Of a stretch of DNA of 64,000 nucleotides, positions 14,192 to 25,531 are shown piece after piece. The position numbers and the translations under genes are program-made. The stretch covers positions 50,027,501 to 50,091,500 of the forward strand of contig NC_092588.1 in NCBI RefSeq assembly GCF_047663525.1. Direction: 5' to 3'. Each line of letters starts with the position of its first letter. The first letter of the stretch is position 1. The notes below the pieces were generated by a model, which was given only the letters and a program-made list of their open reading frames with translations, did not search any database and was not told the origin of the DNA. This DNA comes from Anas platyrhynchos. Lineage: Eukaryota; Chordata; Aves; Anseriformes; Anatidae.

Positions 14192-17100
14192 ATTTATATT
14201 GAGAATGGTTGTGTTGTTTCAAAGAAGATCGAGTCAAGTCAGCCTGGTTAATGTTACCCATATGGCAGAATAGTGGTTTGAGGCTACAGAATTGTCAACC
14301 TCATCAAACTGTGCCATGACATATCCCAAACTTTAAAATGCCCAAAAATTCACAAATATTCATACTAGAAATAATAGTGGGAAAGAGTGGAATCTGAGTT
14401 TGCAATTTGCCTGTGTTAGAATGACGACAGAATTGCACACAGAAAAGAAATACAATAGGAGTGACAACAGGCTGTGGTAGCAGTGGTGGAGCAGCAAGAA
14501 CAAGTGGATGGGATACGAAGATAAATGTCAGGTAAATTTTTGACTCCCTGAAGTCAGCTTCAGGCCAAAAAGGTTTCCAAACAGGCTTCAAAACTGGGGT
14601 TCAGTATATCCCACACAGCATTGTTATTTAGCCATGAACTGAATTTTTGACAGATATTTTTAGCGAGCTTTTGTACGCGTTTTTCAGCTGACATCTCGGC
14701 GAGTCTGAAAACTACAGCTGTTGTATTTCCAGCCCTTTTGAAGACAACACTTCTAGCTGGTAGTGGTATCAGTGGGACTGGAATGAGCTTCCTTCAGAAG
14801 TGGTGACACAACCTGAGAGGTCTCTTCAAGGAGCCATACAAACATTACATACTCACGGAGAGAAAGGCAAAGAATTACAACAAGATCAGAAAGAGGCTAG
14901 AAGAAAAATGATAACGTTGAATGATGAATTCTCTGTGTAGCAGTCATCAGCAAGAGCCTTGAAATGGTGCACTGCTTGACAAATATATTGTAATATCTGT
15001 AAAAATGGGGGAAGGAACTGACAGGTGATATAGTTATTTAGGGCTTCATCCAGGCCAGGGTGGACCATGAGGTCAGGCAAACCAGAACAAAAAAAAAAAA
15101 AAAAAAGTAAAACACAATAAACACCTTTTTGACAGGCAAAATGTAATCTAATCTTATACCTGGCAAAATCCTGACAACCATTTCAGTTGGAGGAAAGAGA
15201 TTGTGAGGCATTGCAGATATTTTGGAGAAAAACTCCGTGTTCAGGGGCAGCCAAGAGCAAAGTGAGTGTTATGCTTCATAAGGATGGGGAGGAATAACCA
15301 TCTCAGTGAGGGTATTTCAGGGTAGAGGTAGGTTTAGACAAAAAGTGGATTCTCCTGTCAAGCAAGTTAATAAAGACTGGAATAACTAACATTAGAGAAG
15401 TGGCAAGTAGTCTGGGATTTGATGGAAATAAAATATTACATATTCTGAAAAGACTGGATGGGGGCCTTTCTTCATCCTGTCCTGAACCCTATTGTCACTG
15501 CAATAAAACACAACTAATATCCACAGAAATTAAACAGTGCTTGTCTGTAAAGCACAGAATTAAAACAAGGAACACACTTTCTCAAAAACTGGGGAGGCTG
15601 AGGCATGGTTAAGATTCAAATACTGGGATAAGGATATAAAAAATACTCAAGAATTATCATCATTTATGATGCTTTTGGCAGAGATGTTATACTTTGCATT
15701 AAGAGTACAAACCAATTGTTAGATACTGCAATTAAAGTTATGTGTAGGCAAGATCAGACTAGTTGCATGATGCACAATTCATGAATCTCCTTCAGGAGCC
15801 AGCTGGAGAGTCTGCAAGTGCAAAGTCTGCAAAAGCAAAGTGTGCTGAAGCTCTTTTCTCATGGTGGCAGGAGGCACAGGAAGATCCTGTGGAAAAAAAA
15901 AAAAAAAAAAAGTTTAAAAAAGAAAGTAAATCAAACTCCCACAGTCCTGCTTGAGCTATGTTTTTCTGATCTTTTAATCAGCCTCCCTTTTTAATTTTGC
16001 CCAATGCTCTATGCTATGCATGATTTAATATTTCAAATTGATTGCCTCTCTGATCTAAATTTACCAGGCACTTTGAAGTCAGACATAGTGACACCTTTTC
16101 AAAATGACTTAGACAAAAACAATTGCCTGCAGTTTTTTGCTATGTCTGTGAAAATTTATAACAAATCATTCAGCATGTTTTAAAAACAGGCTTAGAAATA
16201 CATATGGCATAAAGCATTTTTGTGTGTCTGTGAAATAAACTTAGAGAGAAAATCACTTCTTTTAAGAAATCATCTTTAGACAATTTGGCAAAGATGACTT
16301 TGTGTGCCCAAATTCTTTAGAAACCATTTATCCAAGCAATAGTGGAAGATAATTATTCAACCACATGCTTACAAAGCAAGGCAAGATTTGTAAGAGAGAT
16401 AACATCTTTCAAGTTCATATAGCTGGAAAAAACAGACAAGTTTCCAGCCATACAAGCCTTCCTCCAGCTCTTTTTATTTTTTTTTTTTCCAAGCTACATA
16501 AGTTGGTATAATAAATAAACCATTTACGTCCCAAAACTATCATAGCTACAACACTGAAACTGATACTCACAAAGCTGAAGAATTTAAAGACACACTGCTT
16601 ATGAGCATAACTTGTTAGCTGAAAATTGTTTTAGCATAGTGGTGAGGAAAATCCAAAGCCATACAAGCAAATATTTCTACCGGAGTGCTTGTTGAAGTTC
16701 TACCTTAAAGATCATTCTGGTGAGAATGAAAACCTGACAGGGTTTTTCAGTTTTATTTCATTTTTGACTGTTGATGTTAATAGGAATGTCCTGTTCAAAG
16801 AACTTCAATGCCAGGAAAAAAAAGGCAGACACAGGGGTGACTGGATGCTGTAGATTCCTCACAGTTATAAACGAAATACCGGAAAACACATCTGGGAGCC
16901 ACATTGCTGCAGGCTGAACAAAGTGAACCTAATGAACTGAAGGCTGAAGCAGTGGTGGAACTGAAGGCAGAGAGAGCCCTGTGTATGCAGTGGACCCAAA
17001 ATGTGGAGAATCATGTCTACATCCAGCACTTTCAGCTGAAGTATCCCGATTTTGCCAAACTGTTACCAACAGAAACTCATCATACCTTGTTTGTTTCTCG

Positions 17101-18202
17101 CAGACATGCAATGAAGGGAGACAGCAAAATGCTGGAGAAAATTGCAGCTTTGCTTCTCAATATTCTCCTGTTCCTTTTCCAACTTAATACTGGAAAAGCA
17201 GTATTATTTGGGTGCGAATGCCCACCTTGTTCTTCCCATTGGAGGAAACAATTACAGGTAACATGAGCTGCTCAATGGCAATCTTTAAACTCTTGGGAAA
17301 ATGTTATACACGCAGACTGCCCAATTCCTGCATTTGCGGGATCACAATTCCTTAGTCTAGGTGTGTTTGGAGAACAAGAGCTGACTGCTTGGAAATGTAA
17401 CCTAAGAGTTTGGTTTCTCCAGTGGCCCTGTGGATCACAGTAAGCCTTTGAGCTGCTGCTGGCTATGATCCCTATGCACATACATGTAACTGATGTCAGT
17501 GACAGAATAAATCATCCCTCATTTGTTCTTGGAAAGCTTCTCACCTGCGTTAGTGTTTTCCACTACTCTGGATGCTTATTCATACTTGTTTTCAAAGGCC
17601 CTTTAAACCATATTCTTGTTTTCATCTACAGTCTGTTTTATCTCAGCTCACAGGATGGACACCAGACACTTAGGGAGTCATCTCCTGAGGGGACTGCTGT
17701 CATCCCAAAACTGCAGCCGCCATTCTCATCCCCATCCACAAGAAGAGGAACCATCCTCAGGCTCCAAGCCTCATTGGGACAAGGTGCCCGCTGCGCTTTG
17801 TGTGGTGACACCCCGACTTCCTTGGAGCAACAAAGGAAGCCTCCAGGCATGAGACCAGAGCTTGCTGGCCTGGAAATCCAAGGCTCATCTGCCTCTGCAC
17901 ATGCAGCGCCTCGAGCACAGCAGCATTCATTGTCAGCTGCTTTTAACCACAAGCTGCCAGTTACGCCAGCTTGAAAACAAGCAGAGGCTCCCAACTCAAA
18001 ATGAAGCCACAGCCACACTCAGCCAAGCCCAAGTCTACCTACAGCTGCTGAATTAAGTCATGTAAATGAGACTCAGCAACGACAGCAGAGGGGATGGGAA
18101 AACAACCAAGCAGAGAGAGAAATATCGCACCTGTTGAATGCTGCCAGGTACCAAGTCAATTTTGGGAAGTGGGCTATTCCTTGCTGCCGAGTAGGTTGTT
18201 GA
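14192..18202. other. Non-coding, mostly unique sequence; no gene recognised
   Basis: A-runs occur at 15089-15106 and 15893-15911. The segment at about 15960-16340 has few CpG, no recognised repeat and many AT-rich words, and might be a conserved non-coding element (low confidence). About 17640-18050 is relatively GC-rich and carries overlapping frames on both strands up to 169 codons. None resembles a known protein and none has clear splice boundaries. It could be an exon of a long non-coding RNA, but nothing proves this. Confidence 0.5.
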
Positions 18203-18256
18203 TTTGGTTTGGTTTGGTTTGGTTTGGTTTGGTTTGGTTTGGTTTGGTTTGGTTTT
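18203..18256 (+). repeat. (TTTGG)n microsatellite
   Basis: About ten perfect tandem TTTGG units. Among the larger simple repeats in the window this one has the pyrimidine-rich (T/G) strand on the plus side. Confidence 0.95.
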
Positions 18257-20909
18257 GAAGAAATTTCTCGCAGAAGCTCCTCAGTGCACGGCCTTTCTTT
18301 TTGTTATGCAGCATTCCCAAACAATGAGGCCCCGCAAGCTACAGCCCTGCAAATAATAAATAGCTTTAATTAAAAAAAGATTGTATTTGTATTTATTTAT
18401 TTATATTTTTGAAACCAATTTGCCACTCCCAGGATACTTCAGTCAGCTCTGCAGACATATTAGAAGCCATGAGAAACCGAAGAAAATGTTAAGTAGATGA
18501 GGAGGGGGTTCAGATAGGGGGAAAAATGAAGGGAGTAATTGCTGTGTGTATGGCTTAGCTAAGCAATGGCTGAGGGCACATATGTTAACTGGCTATAAGC
18601 ATCTGTTAGAAATAAACAGCTAGCAGAAGAATAACAAGTTAGGATAGTAAAAGAGCAACAACTAGAAATAATGACAACTCTGAGAAAGGCAAAACTTAGA
18701 CTAAACATCAAATATTTTTTACTATAGCAGGTCTTACGCAGTGGAATATTCCCAAGGACCTGAACAGAAATACCTTTGCTTAGTAAACATTGTTTTATCC
18801 TCCCGATTTAAAGTCAGTCCATATGGAGGACAGAATCTTGCATTGTTAACCTCAGAAACTGCCAGAGTTTCTATGCATAAGCATCATCTTCCAGATAAGG
18901 GGCCACTGGTTGCAGGAAATATCATTCGTTGCAGAATTCACTGCTAAAAATTATCTATTGCTTATGTAAGATAAGAACAAAAGCAAGCAAGTGAAAAAAA
19001 ATAAGAACAGACCTGTTCATCAAAATGGCAAAGCTGAAGTCATTTCATAATGCCCTGTTTCTTAGGGCAGTGTCTTTTATTTTTTGAGCAAAAGAAACAA
19101 TATGGACCAGTGTATCCCAAATCCCAGGATATTTTAGCAACAACATTGATCTGTTTGAAAATCTTCCAGTGTTCCTGTGCTCTTCAGCTGGTATCTCTTC
19201 TGCAATTGGTTAAGTGAAAACCAGGTGTGTATTCTCCAGGGTCATCTCAGAGGATGTATATTCAGGAATGACAATTTCTGGATGATATTCAAACATTCCT
19301 CTGGATCCGTGTCATCTTGGCAAACAGCTATAGATGTGCATATTGACCTGTATCTCTTCATCTGCTCTGTGTTTTGCTCAGCCCTGTAAGCACAGCCAGT
19401 ATTTGGATTTCATCACACAGAGGTGCCAAGTCTCTGAGAAGAGGAAAAGCGTGTGACTCATCCTGAAGAAGGCCAGATGTAATGTTCCCATTACCTGTTA
19501 CAATGAACACATTACCATTTCAAAACAACCTTGATTTTAAGGGTTGCACTGACAGCTTCATAGCTTTTCATTATTATTTGGAAGAATTGCTCCCAGAAAG
19601 GTCTTTTCTCTTACAGTGGATGCACAGGGAACCTTCAGGAGCTTTCAGGCTCATACTACTCCATAGCTGCCTTTTAACTTTACTCTTCACCAACTACAGT
19701 CCCAAGGGGTTTCTTCATAACTTCGTGAAGCTTAACCAAACTGCTAAAGTTAAACCCAATTGCTAAGCATCAACGCAGTTCTAGAACATGTTGCTCAGCT
19801 CCCCCCAGCGTGCAGAGACACAGAGAAGTAAGCCAGACCTTCCTCCAAATATTATGGCTTTACGTTCAGCATAGACTTAGACCTAGGAGTTGGGCTGACT
19901 GAGATGACTACTAAAACAGGTCATGTGTATCTCTGTCTACATTAAAATCCTTCCTCTTGCCTCTGCACCACTACAGAAGCTTCCTATGCTCCCTTTGATG
20001 TGCCCAGTTTGGCATAATCTACTGGTAATAGTAGCTGGGAACATTTAAACAATCCCTTCCACACCACCATGTTTTACGTAAGCTTGTGTTTCTCTTGCCT
20101 TTGGCTTGAAAATATAAAATATAGGATGCCATCCTTCAGTAATTGCAGACAAACCACCTATTCTCCAAAGCGCAGCAGTTAAATGCTTTAGTCATTTAAG
20201 AATGGCTGATAGTTTATACATAACTTCCTTCAAAATAAATACCCACAAGGACAAAAAATAAAATAATAATAACAATACATCTATCCAAAGTTTTAGACAT
20301 GCATTTGATACATGATCTAATTCCCCATAATGCTGGCTCTGTGACTTAAGGAAAAAAGTTGAAAATGAGCAGCAGTAATAGGTAGTACAGAAACCCTTTA
20401 ATCTGTAAAAAAAAATGAAGCTGGCAATACATATTTACGGAGATACAAGCTGATCTCTTCCACAGACTGAAATCACAGGGTCAAGGTACACGGGCTGGTA
20501 GGCATTAAATATTATTTTGCCTGAAATACTGTTTCTTTTGGTACCATTACTTATTTTCAATAAACCAAATCTATCAATTTTCTACGAGTTTGTGGGTATG
20601 CTTGAAAGTAACCTCATCTGGCATAAAGCAAATCTCCACTTTGTTTATATTCATGTTGAACCACTGCTGAGTCCGGGGCCACTAGCTTATCCCCAGGCTG
20701 AAGTCATAGAAATATTGCAGCTCACATCGAAGCTGAGCAGAGGGCTGAGACAACCAACACAATGACCTCACGTAAGTGAGGGTCTGAGTCCAACATGCTT
20801 CATCTGGATGCCTTTACACAGGGAACCAGCTGATATGAGATGTGATTTCAGCATCCCACCTCACTGCTGCTTACCAAGGCGGGGGGTGGGGAAGGGGGAA
20901 GAAAAAAAA
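18257..20909. other. Non-coding, no gene recognised
   Basis: AT-rich DNA with no repeat family I can name. Short frames (up to 94 codons at 19482-19766) carry no recognisable motif. Just before the next array is a short G-rich lead-in (20880-20899). Confidence 0.55.
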
Positions 20910-21178
20910 GGGAAGGGAAGGGAAGGGAAGGGAAGGGAAGGGAAGGGAAGGGAAGGGAAGGGAAGGGAAGGGAAGGGAAGGGAAGGGAAGGGAAGGGAAG
21001 GGAAGGGAAGGGAAGGGAAGGGAAGGGAAGGGAAGGGAAGGGAAGGGAAGGGAAGGGAAGGGAAGGGAAGGGAAGGGAAGGGAAGGGAAGGGAAGGGAAG
21101 GGAAGGGAAGGGAAGGGAAGGGAAGGGAAGGGAAGGGAAGGGAAGGGAAGGGAAGGGAAGGGAAGGGAAGGGAAGGGA
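20910..21178 (+). repeat. (GGGAA)n microsatellite, about 54 units
   Basis: An essentially perfect pentanucleotide array of about 269 bp with all purines on the plus strand. Triplet-G runs separated by AA satisfy the general G-quadruplex pattern many times over, and the homopurine mirror symmetry also allows triplex (H-DNA). Open frames read GREGK on plus and FPSLP on minus because the unit length is not a multiple of three and lacks stops. They are not genes. Array length is probably polymorphic and may be mis-assembled. Confidence 0.98.
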
Positions 21179-22539
21179 AAAAAACAGTCTTCAAATATAA
21201 TACCTACTAACAAAACCAGGCAGCAGAAGTGAAGTAAGGTTTTCTAAGCTTAAACCATGTGTATCACCTGGAGAAAAAAGTGTGTTTAGAGAATGAATAA
21301 GCCAGAGATAAGAAAAAAACACATGCAATTTCCTTAGCCGTCTTCCTTTGTGGCTATTTATAATATGGGATTAGCATGGAAATGTCTGTTGCTTGCTCTG
21401 CCAGTTTCATTTTGGGGACTGAACAAAAGATCCTGGATAGTGTCTGAGAGGGGTGATAGCGTCTGAGGGGGGTGTTAGCTCCTTGCTATTCAATTCAGTG
21501 CACTTAGATCAGCAGCAGCAGTTGGGGCAGGAGAACTGGTACAACACAGAAAGCAGGAACTGCTGGGTAAGCCCCTGCTGCTGGTGACCAAAAAATTGTT
21601 TACTCGTGAGGGCTGTCACCAGGGAGGCATTTGGACAACAGAAAAATCTGCTGTAGAACAAAAGAGGGGGTTGTTCTCCTGAAATCTCTGGTATGTTCTG
21701 CTTTAGGAATTTCAAGTCTACCACAACAATATTTCAGCATGTCATCCACTCTAATTGGAAGAGAGGCAACATAGACAGAAGACAGCAGTGCAGAAGCACA
21801 ATCGATTTAAATATAATTTTGAAACACAGTAATGATGCAACCTTTTCATATAAGCAAGTTTGGAATTAACGATAATCATAACCATGCATGTATGTAAAAA
21901 TTAGTGTCCCAGGATGTTCTGCATTAAAGTTAAAGCAATCACTCATGTACTTAAACTTAGCCAGGTTATCCACTCTGGGAAAGGAAGGAATGGGGGCAAG
22001 AAGAGTCTGAAAGCACCACCTGGGCACCTACAACAGCATTTGGTGATTGATTATTTATTGTGATTTTAAAAAGAAGGAAAAAATCAGCCAGACCTAACCT
22101 CCTCCTCAGGCATACGAACAAAGCCTGCTTTTATAGGACATCTGTGCATGCTGTAAATTCAAGCCCTCAAAAGCAAGGGCACAATGAAGGCTGAAGAGCT
22201 CAGAAACCTGGAGGGGTTTGTGCTGCAGAGTGGTCCAAGGAGAGACTGTCCTCCTGGCTGGACTTGGCTGAACCTGCACGGGAGTGGGAATACATGCTCA
22301 AGGAGTCTGGGACTGCAAGGAAGACAAAATGTGAGTCAGCTCTTGGAGAGGCAGATTTTGCCACTGCCTGTGCCCCAGAGATTCCCCACAAATCCCAGGA
22401 AAGTTATGTAAGGCAAACTGTGAATAACCCAATTTCAGGGGTATCTGAGCATTTGCAGATGCTGACATGCTCTCTGGCATCATGAGTCAGAGGCAACTAG
22501 ACACTTCATCCTGTTAGGATTTTTGGAAAAACCAAGTAG
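21179..22539. other. Non-coding, no gene recognised
   Basis: Contains a 19-bp imperfect tandem duplication (21436-21473). Several overlapping frames of 60-75 codons lie at about 22180-22490 in a somewhat GC-richer patch and cannot be assigned to any protein. Confidence 0.5.
21436..21473 (+). repeat. 19-bp imperfect tandem duplication
   Basis: Two adjacent copies of a unit beginning GATAGTGTCTGAG and GATAGCGTCTGAG, differing at a few positions. Probably replication slippage. Confidence 0.75.
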
Positions 22540-22780
22540 ATATCTAAGTACATTTGAAAATTGTGTCTGCATGGACATCATATTGCATATGTATTAATAA
22601 TGTGATGACTAGCTTATTAGGAAAATAAAGTTTTAACTGCTATTATTTAATTGGATTAAAACAGTCATAAAATTAAGACTCAATTATGTGCAAAAAAATA
22701 TTTTACAAAGATTTTCTTATATAATCAGGGTATTAAAGGGCATTTTACTGAACAAATAAATTTTCAGTCAAGCTTCCATT
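22540..22780. promoter_or_regulatory. Candidate homeodomain-rich non-coding element A
   Basis: Dense ATTA/TAAT words, including the 11-mer TAATTGGATTA at 22648-22658. This has the TAAT-N3-ATTA form known as the P3 palindromic dimer site of paired-class homeodomain proteins. No recognised repeat overlaps it. The identical 11-mer occurs again at 38270-38280. A regulatory role is inferred only from the motif; high AT content raises the chance background. Confidence 0.3.
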
Positions 22781-24624
22781 TCCATCCAAAGCCAAACAAC
22801 CAGAATGCAGATCTCTTTACAGAGAGCAGTATAAAAGATGCAAAGTAATTGTAAATAAAATTTAAAACTGTTATTTATATCCTGATTTCTTACTCAGGTC
22901 AGTGTTTACTGAAAAAACTACTCTGGGACATTCAAGGGATTAAACCATCAAGTACCATAGCAAAACAAGGCCAAACAAAAGATGCCCAGGAAACCTAAAT
23001 AATGTCTTTCCCTAATATTTGAATCCTTTTGTAACCCTATTAGCATTCCTGTAAGATTACAGAACAAATGGTAAGTAAACATTATCTGAAGAAACATTTC
23101 TACACTAACGTATTTCCAGTAACCCTGGCAGGAAAAATCTGGATTACTTTTATTTCAACATCCCACAAACTTTATAAACCTTCCTAATCTAGTCATGACT
23201 ATCTATGATTGTAAAAAAAAAAAAAATCTTTACACTGAGGAGGGTGGAATTCATTCTTGTCCTGATAGCCTTTGATATACTAGACAAGCCATAACTATCC
23301 TGGAGATGTGGAGTAAAAGCATGAGGAGGTGGTATTTTCTCTACATAGCACTTGCAAGAAGCCAAGAGCATCAACAGCTGCCTGACTACAGTGTCTTAAA
23401 GTCTGAGCCAAAATCCCCTGGTAGCCACTCTTGTCTTCAGTGCTCTTTGGAGTAATCCTTAGGTGAACAACCATTCAGTCAAACACTTTACTGTATAGTT
23501 TTTTCTATACCCCTCCAATAGTACAAATGGTCTTCTGATGATGATTCAGCCAGAAGTCCAGCAGTTTTGCTCTGGAAACCCATCAGTCCCATTTTTTTCA
23601 GCTACAGAATGATGTAGTCCCATGGCGGCTGCTTGCTGGAGGCGCTCTGTCCTCTTGGCTCCGCTGACACATCCTCACCTCTCACTTCTGTGCCCAACAC
23701 CAAATTCACTAGAGCCCTCCGAATGGAGATCTCTTAAACCAGAATGGTCCTACAGCAGCCCCTATGTGGAAGCACAGTTAATTATGAATCTAATAGAGGA
23801 TGTTTTTACATAAGTCTGATTTCACCTCTTCAGACATCAAACCTGTAACTGTGGATGGGCTGACAAATGTGGGCTCTCCCCTCATGTGGCATGGATTTGA
23901 GCTGACAGTCAAGTCACAGAAGGTTTCTTGTCATTGTAACACTGCTTGTTACTATGTAAAGAAGCCAGGATTGCTAATGAAAACTAGTTTTTTTGTGCCA
24001 TTTTCAATTATAAGAAGATTTGTGAAGGGTTTTTGGAGATGTTGTGCTGATTCCTCGCCTCCCAACTACCTCCCGCATTCGTCTTTTTACTTTGTCTTTC
24101 ATCTCCTTTCTGATGCCCCACATCCCATCATGCCACACTGCACTGGCTAAATAAACCCCTAAATCTAGCTTTTGTGTATCGCTAATCCTTTTATTTCCTA
24201 AATCTTATTTAATCCGAAGGGCTTCCTTTCATCTCTTCAACTGTCAGTTGGGTCACTACTGTTTCCTATCAACAGCTCCTGCAAATCCTGGATGGAGTTA
24301 AAAAGCTTTCAAGTGTTTCTATGATTCTCATTAGATCCTGCTCTCCCCGACACCTGCTAAATACCGTACTGCTGCTGTTTGTGCCCTCCTGCTCCCCTCT
24401 CCCCAACACAGTTCACTCCTCACACTAGCAATAAGCAAACTGGAAAGGGCTTCCCATGTTTTTCTGGAAAGCTCTGGTTTGCCATGTTTTTCTGGTGACT
24501 GTATCTCCAACTTGTGCTTTTGATTCTCCTCTCGAGGCCAGCAGAGCAAGTCTGGATGAGCAGGCTGAGGGGAGAAATTTTAAAGCTTTGAGATGCGTGG
24601 GTGAAAGAGTGAAGAGGCCTGAGA
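22781..24624. other. Non-coding, no gene recognised
   Basis: AT-rich DNA with a short A-run near 23214. The plus-strand frame 23800-24150 (116 codons) has no recognisable motif. Near 24317 the words TCTATGATTCT recall the terminal octamer of CR1 elements, but the flanking sequence does not support an element. A repeated CCATGTTTTTCTGG word occurs at about 24450 and 24481. Confidence 0.5.
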
Positions 24625-25130
24625 TGACGTGGTGGGTTCACACCAGTAGATAGGTAAGCCCCACCACACTGCTCTCATTCCCTCTCCTCAAAAGAACAGA
24701 GCAGAAATACGATGAGAAAAAAAGCTCAAGGGTTGAGATAAGGACAGGGAGATCACTCAACAATTATCTTCATGTGCAAAACAGACTCAACATGGGGAGA
24801 TTAATGTAATTTATTGCCCATTGCTAATAGACTAGAGCAGTGAAAAACTAAAAGCAAACTAAAAACACCTTCCCACCACCGATCCTCTTCTAACTCCTTC
24901 CCCCAAGCAGCACAGGGGAACAGGGAATGGGGGCTGCGGTCAGTCCCTGATGCTTCATCTCTGCTGCTCCCCGTGGGGTCCCTCCCATGGGATGCCGGCC
25001 TTCCCCAGCTGAGCCTGCGGGGGCTGCCCACAGGCAGCAGCTCTTCAAGAACTGCTCCCACACGGCTCCGTCCCATGGGGTCCATCCTCCAGGAGCAAAC
25101 TGCTCCAGCACGGGTCCCCTGTGAAGTCAC
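24625..25130 (+). mobile_element. Avian endogenous retrovirus LTR, 5' part (plus orientation)
   Basis: The left end has GTGGTGGGTTCACAC, then a block ending CTCAAGGGTTGAGATAAGG. These match in order the reverse complement of the LTR at 61841-62600, as do AGATTAATGTAATTT, AACTAAAAACACC and GGTCAGTCCCTGATGCTTCA. After that it carries a variant of the GC-rich internal modules built on CTGCTCC and GTGGGTCC. The LTR 3' third, seen in the other copies, is missing, so the copy is 3'-truncated. No gag, pol or env-like coding sequence follows. Overlapping minus-strand frames (up to 125 codons) are antisense to the LTR and not genes. The exact family name (ERVL-like or another class) cannot be fixed without a repeat library. 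Confidence 0.85.
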
Positions 25131-25483
25131 ATAAATGAACAACACTGTGTTGATTTTGGGAATGTAGGAACATCTCAATTTTCCAAAGGTCTAACACTTC
25201 TATCAACAAGAAGGACAGCAGCGCAGTCCACAGGTTCTTCAAAGTTACCTGGAGACCAGTCTTAAATCAAGAGACCTACAATGGTATACATCTCACAGGC
25301 TGTATTCAGATATATCCATCTGACATGCACACAAAAACATGAACAAAGTCCCTCAACCAGATAAGTAGTAGTTCATTTCCCAATACTGAACAAAATGCAG
25401 AATGAGCTGAAGTGTTAGCAGTAGGAGGTGCACCTGGCAGACCATCATTTGTCAACTTGGTATTTTTAATCAGGGTTGTGGTA

Positions 25484-25488
<5 letters not shown>

Positions 25489-25526
<38 letters not shown>
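25489..25526 (+). repeat. A-run, 38 bases
   Basis: Uninterrupted adenines. No polyadenylation signal or recognisable retrocopy lies immediately upstream. Confidence 0.97.

Positions 25527-25531
<5 letters not shown>

Noticed and set aside
13782-14261. 159-codon minus-strand frame rich in Phe and Leu
   Set aside because: Produced by the A-rich purine tract; looks like a membrane segment only by composition.
20808-21213. Long frames encoding GREGK or FPSLP repeats on both strands
   Set aside because: They are the six-frame reading of the GGGAA microsatellite; the unit contains no stop in these frames.
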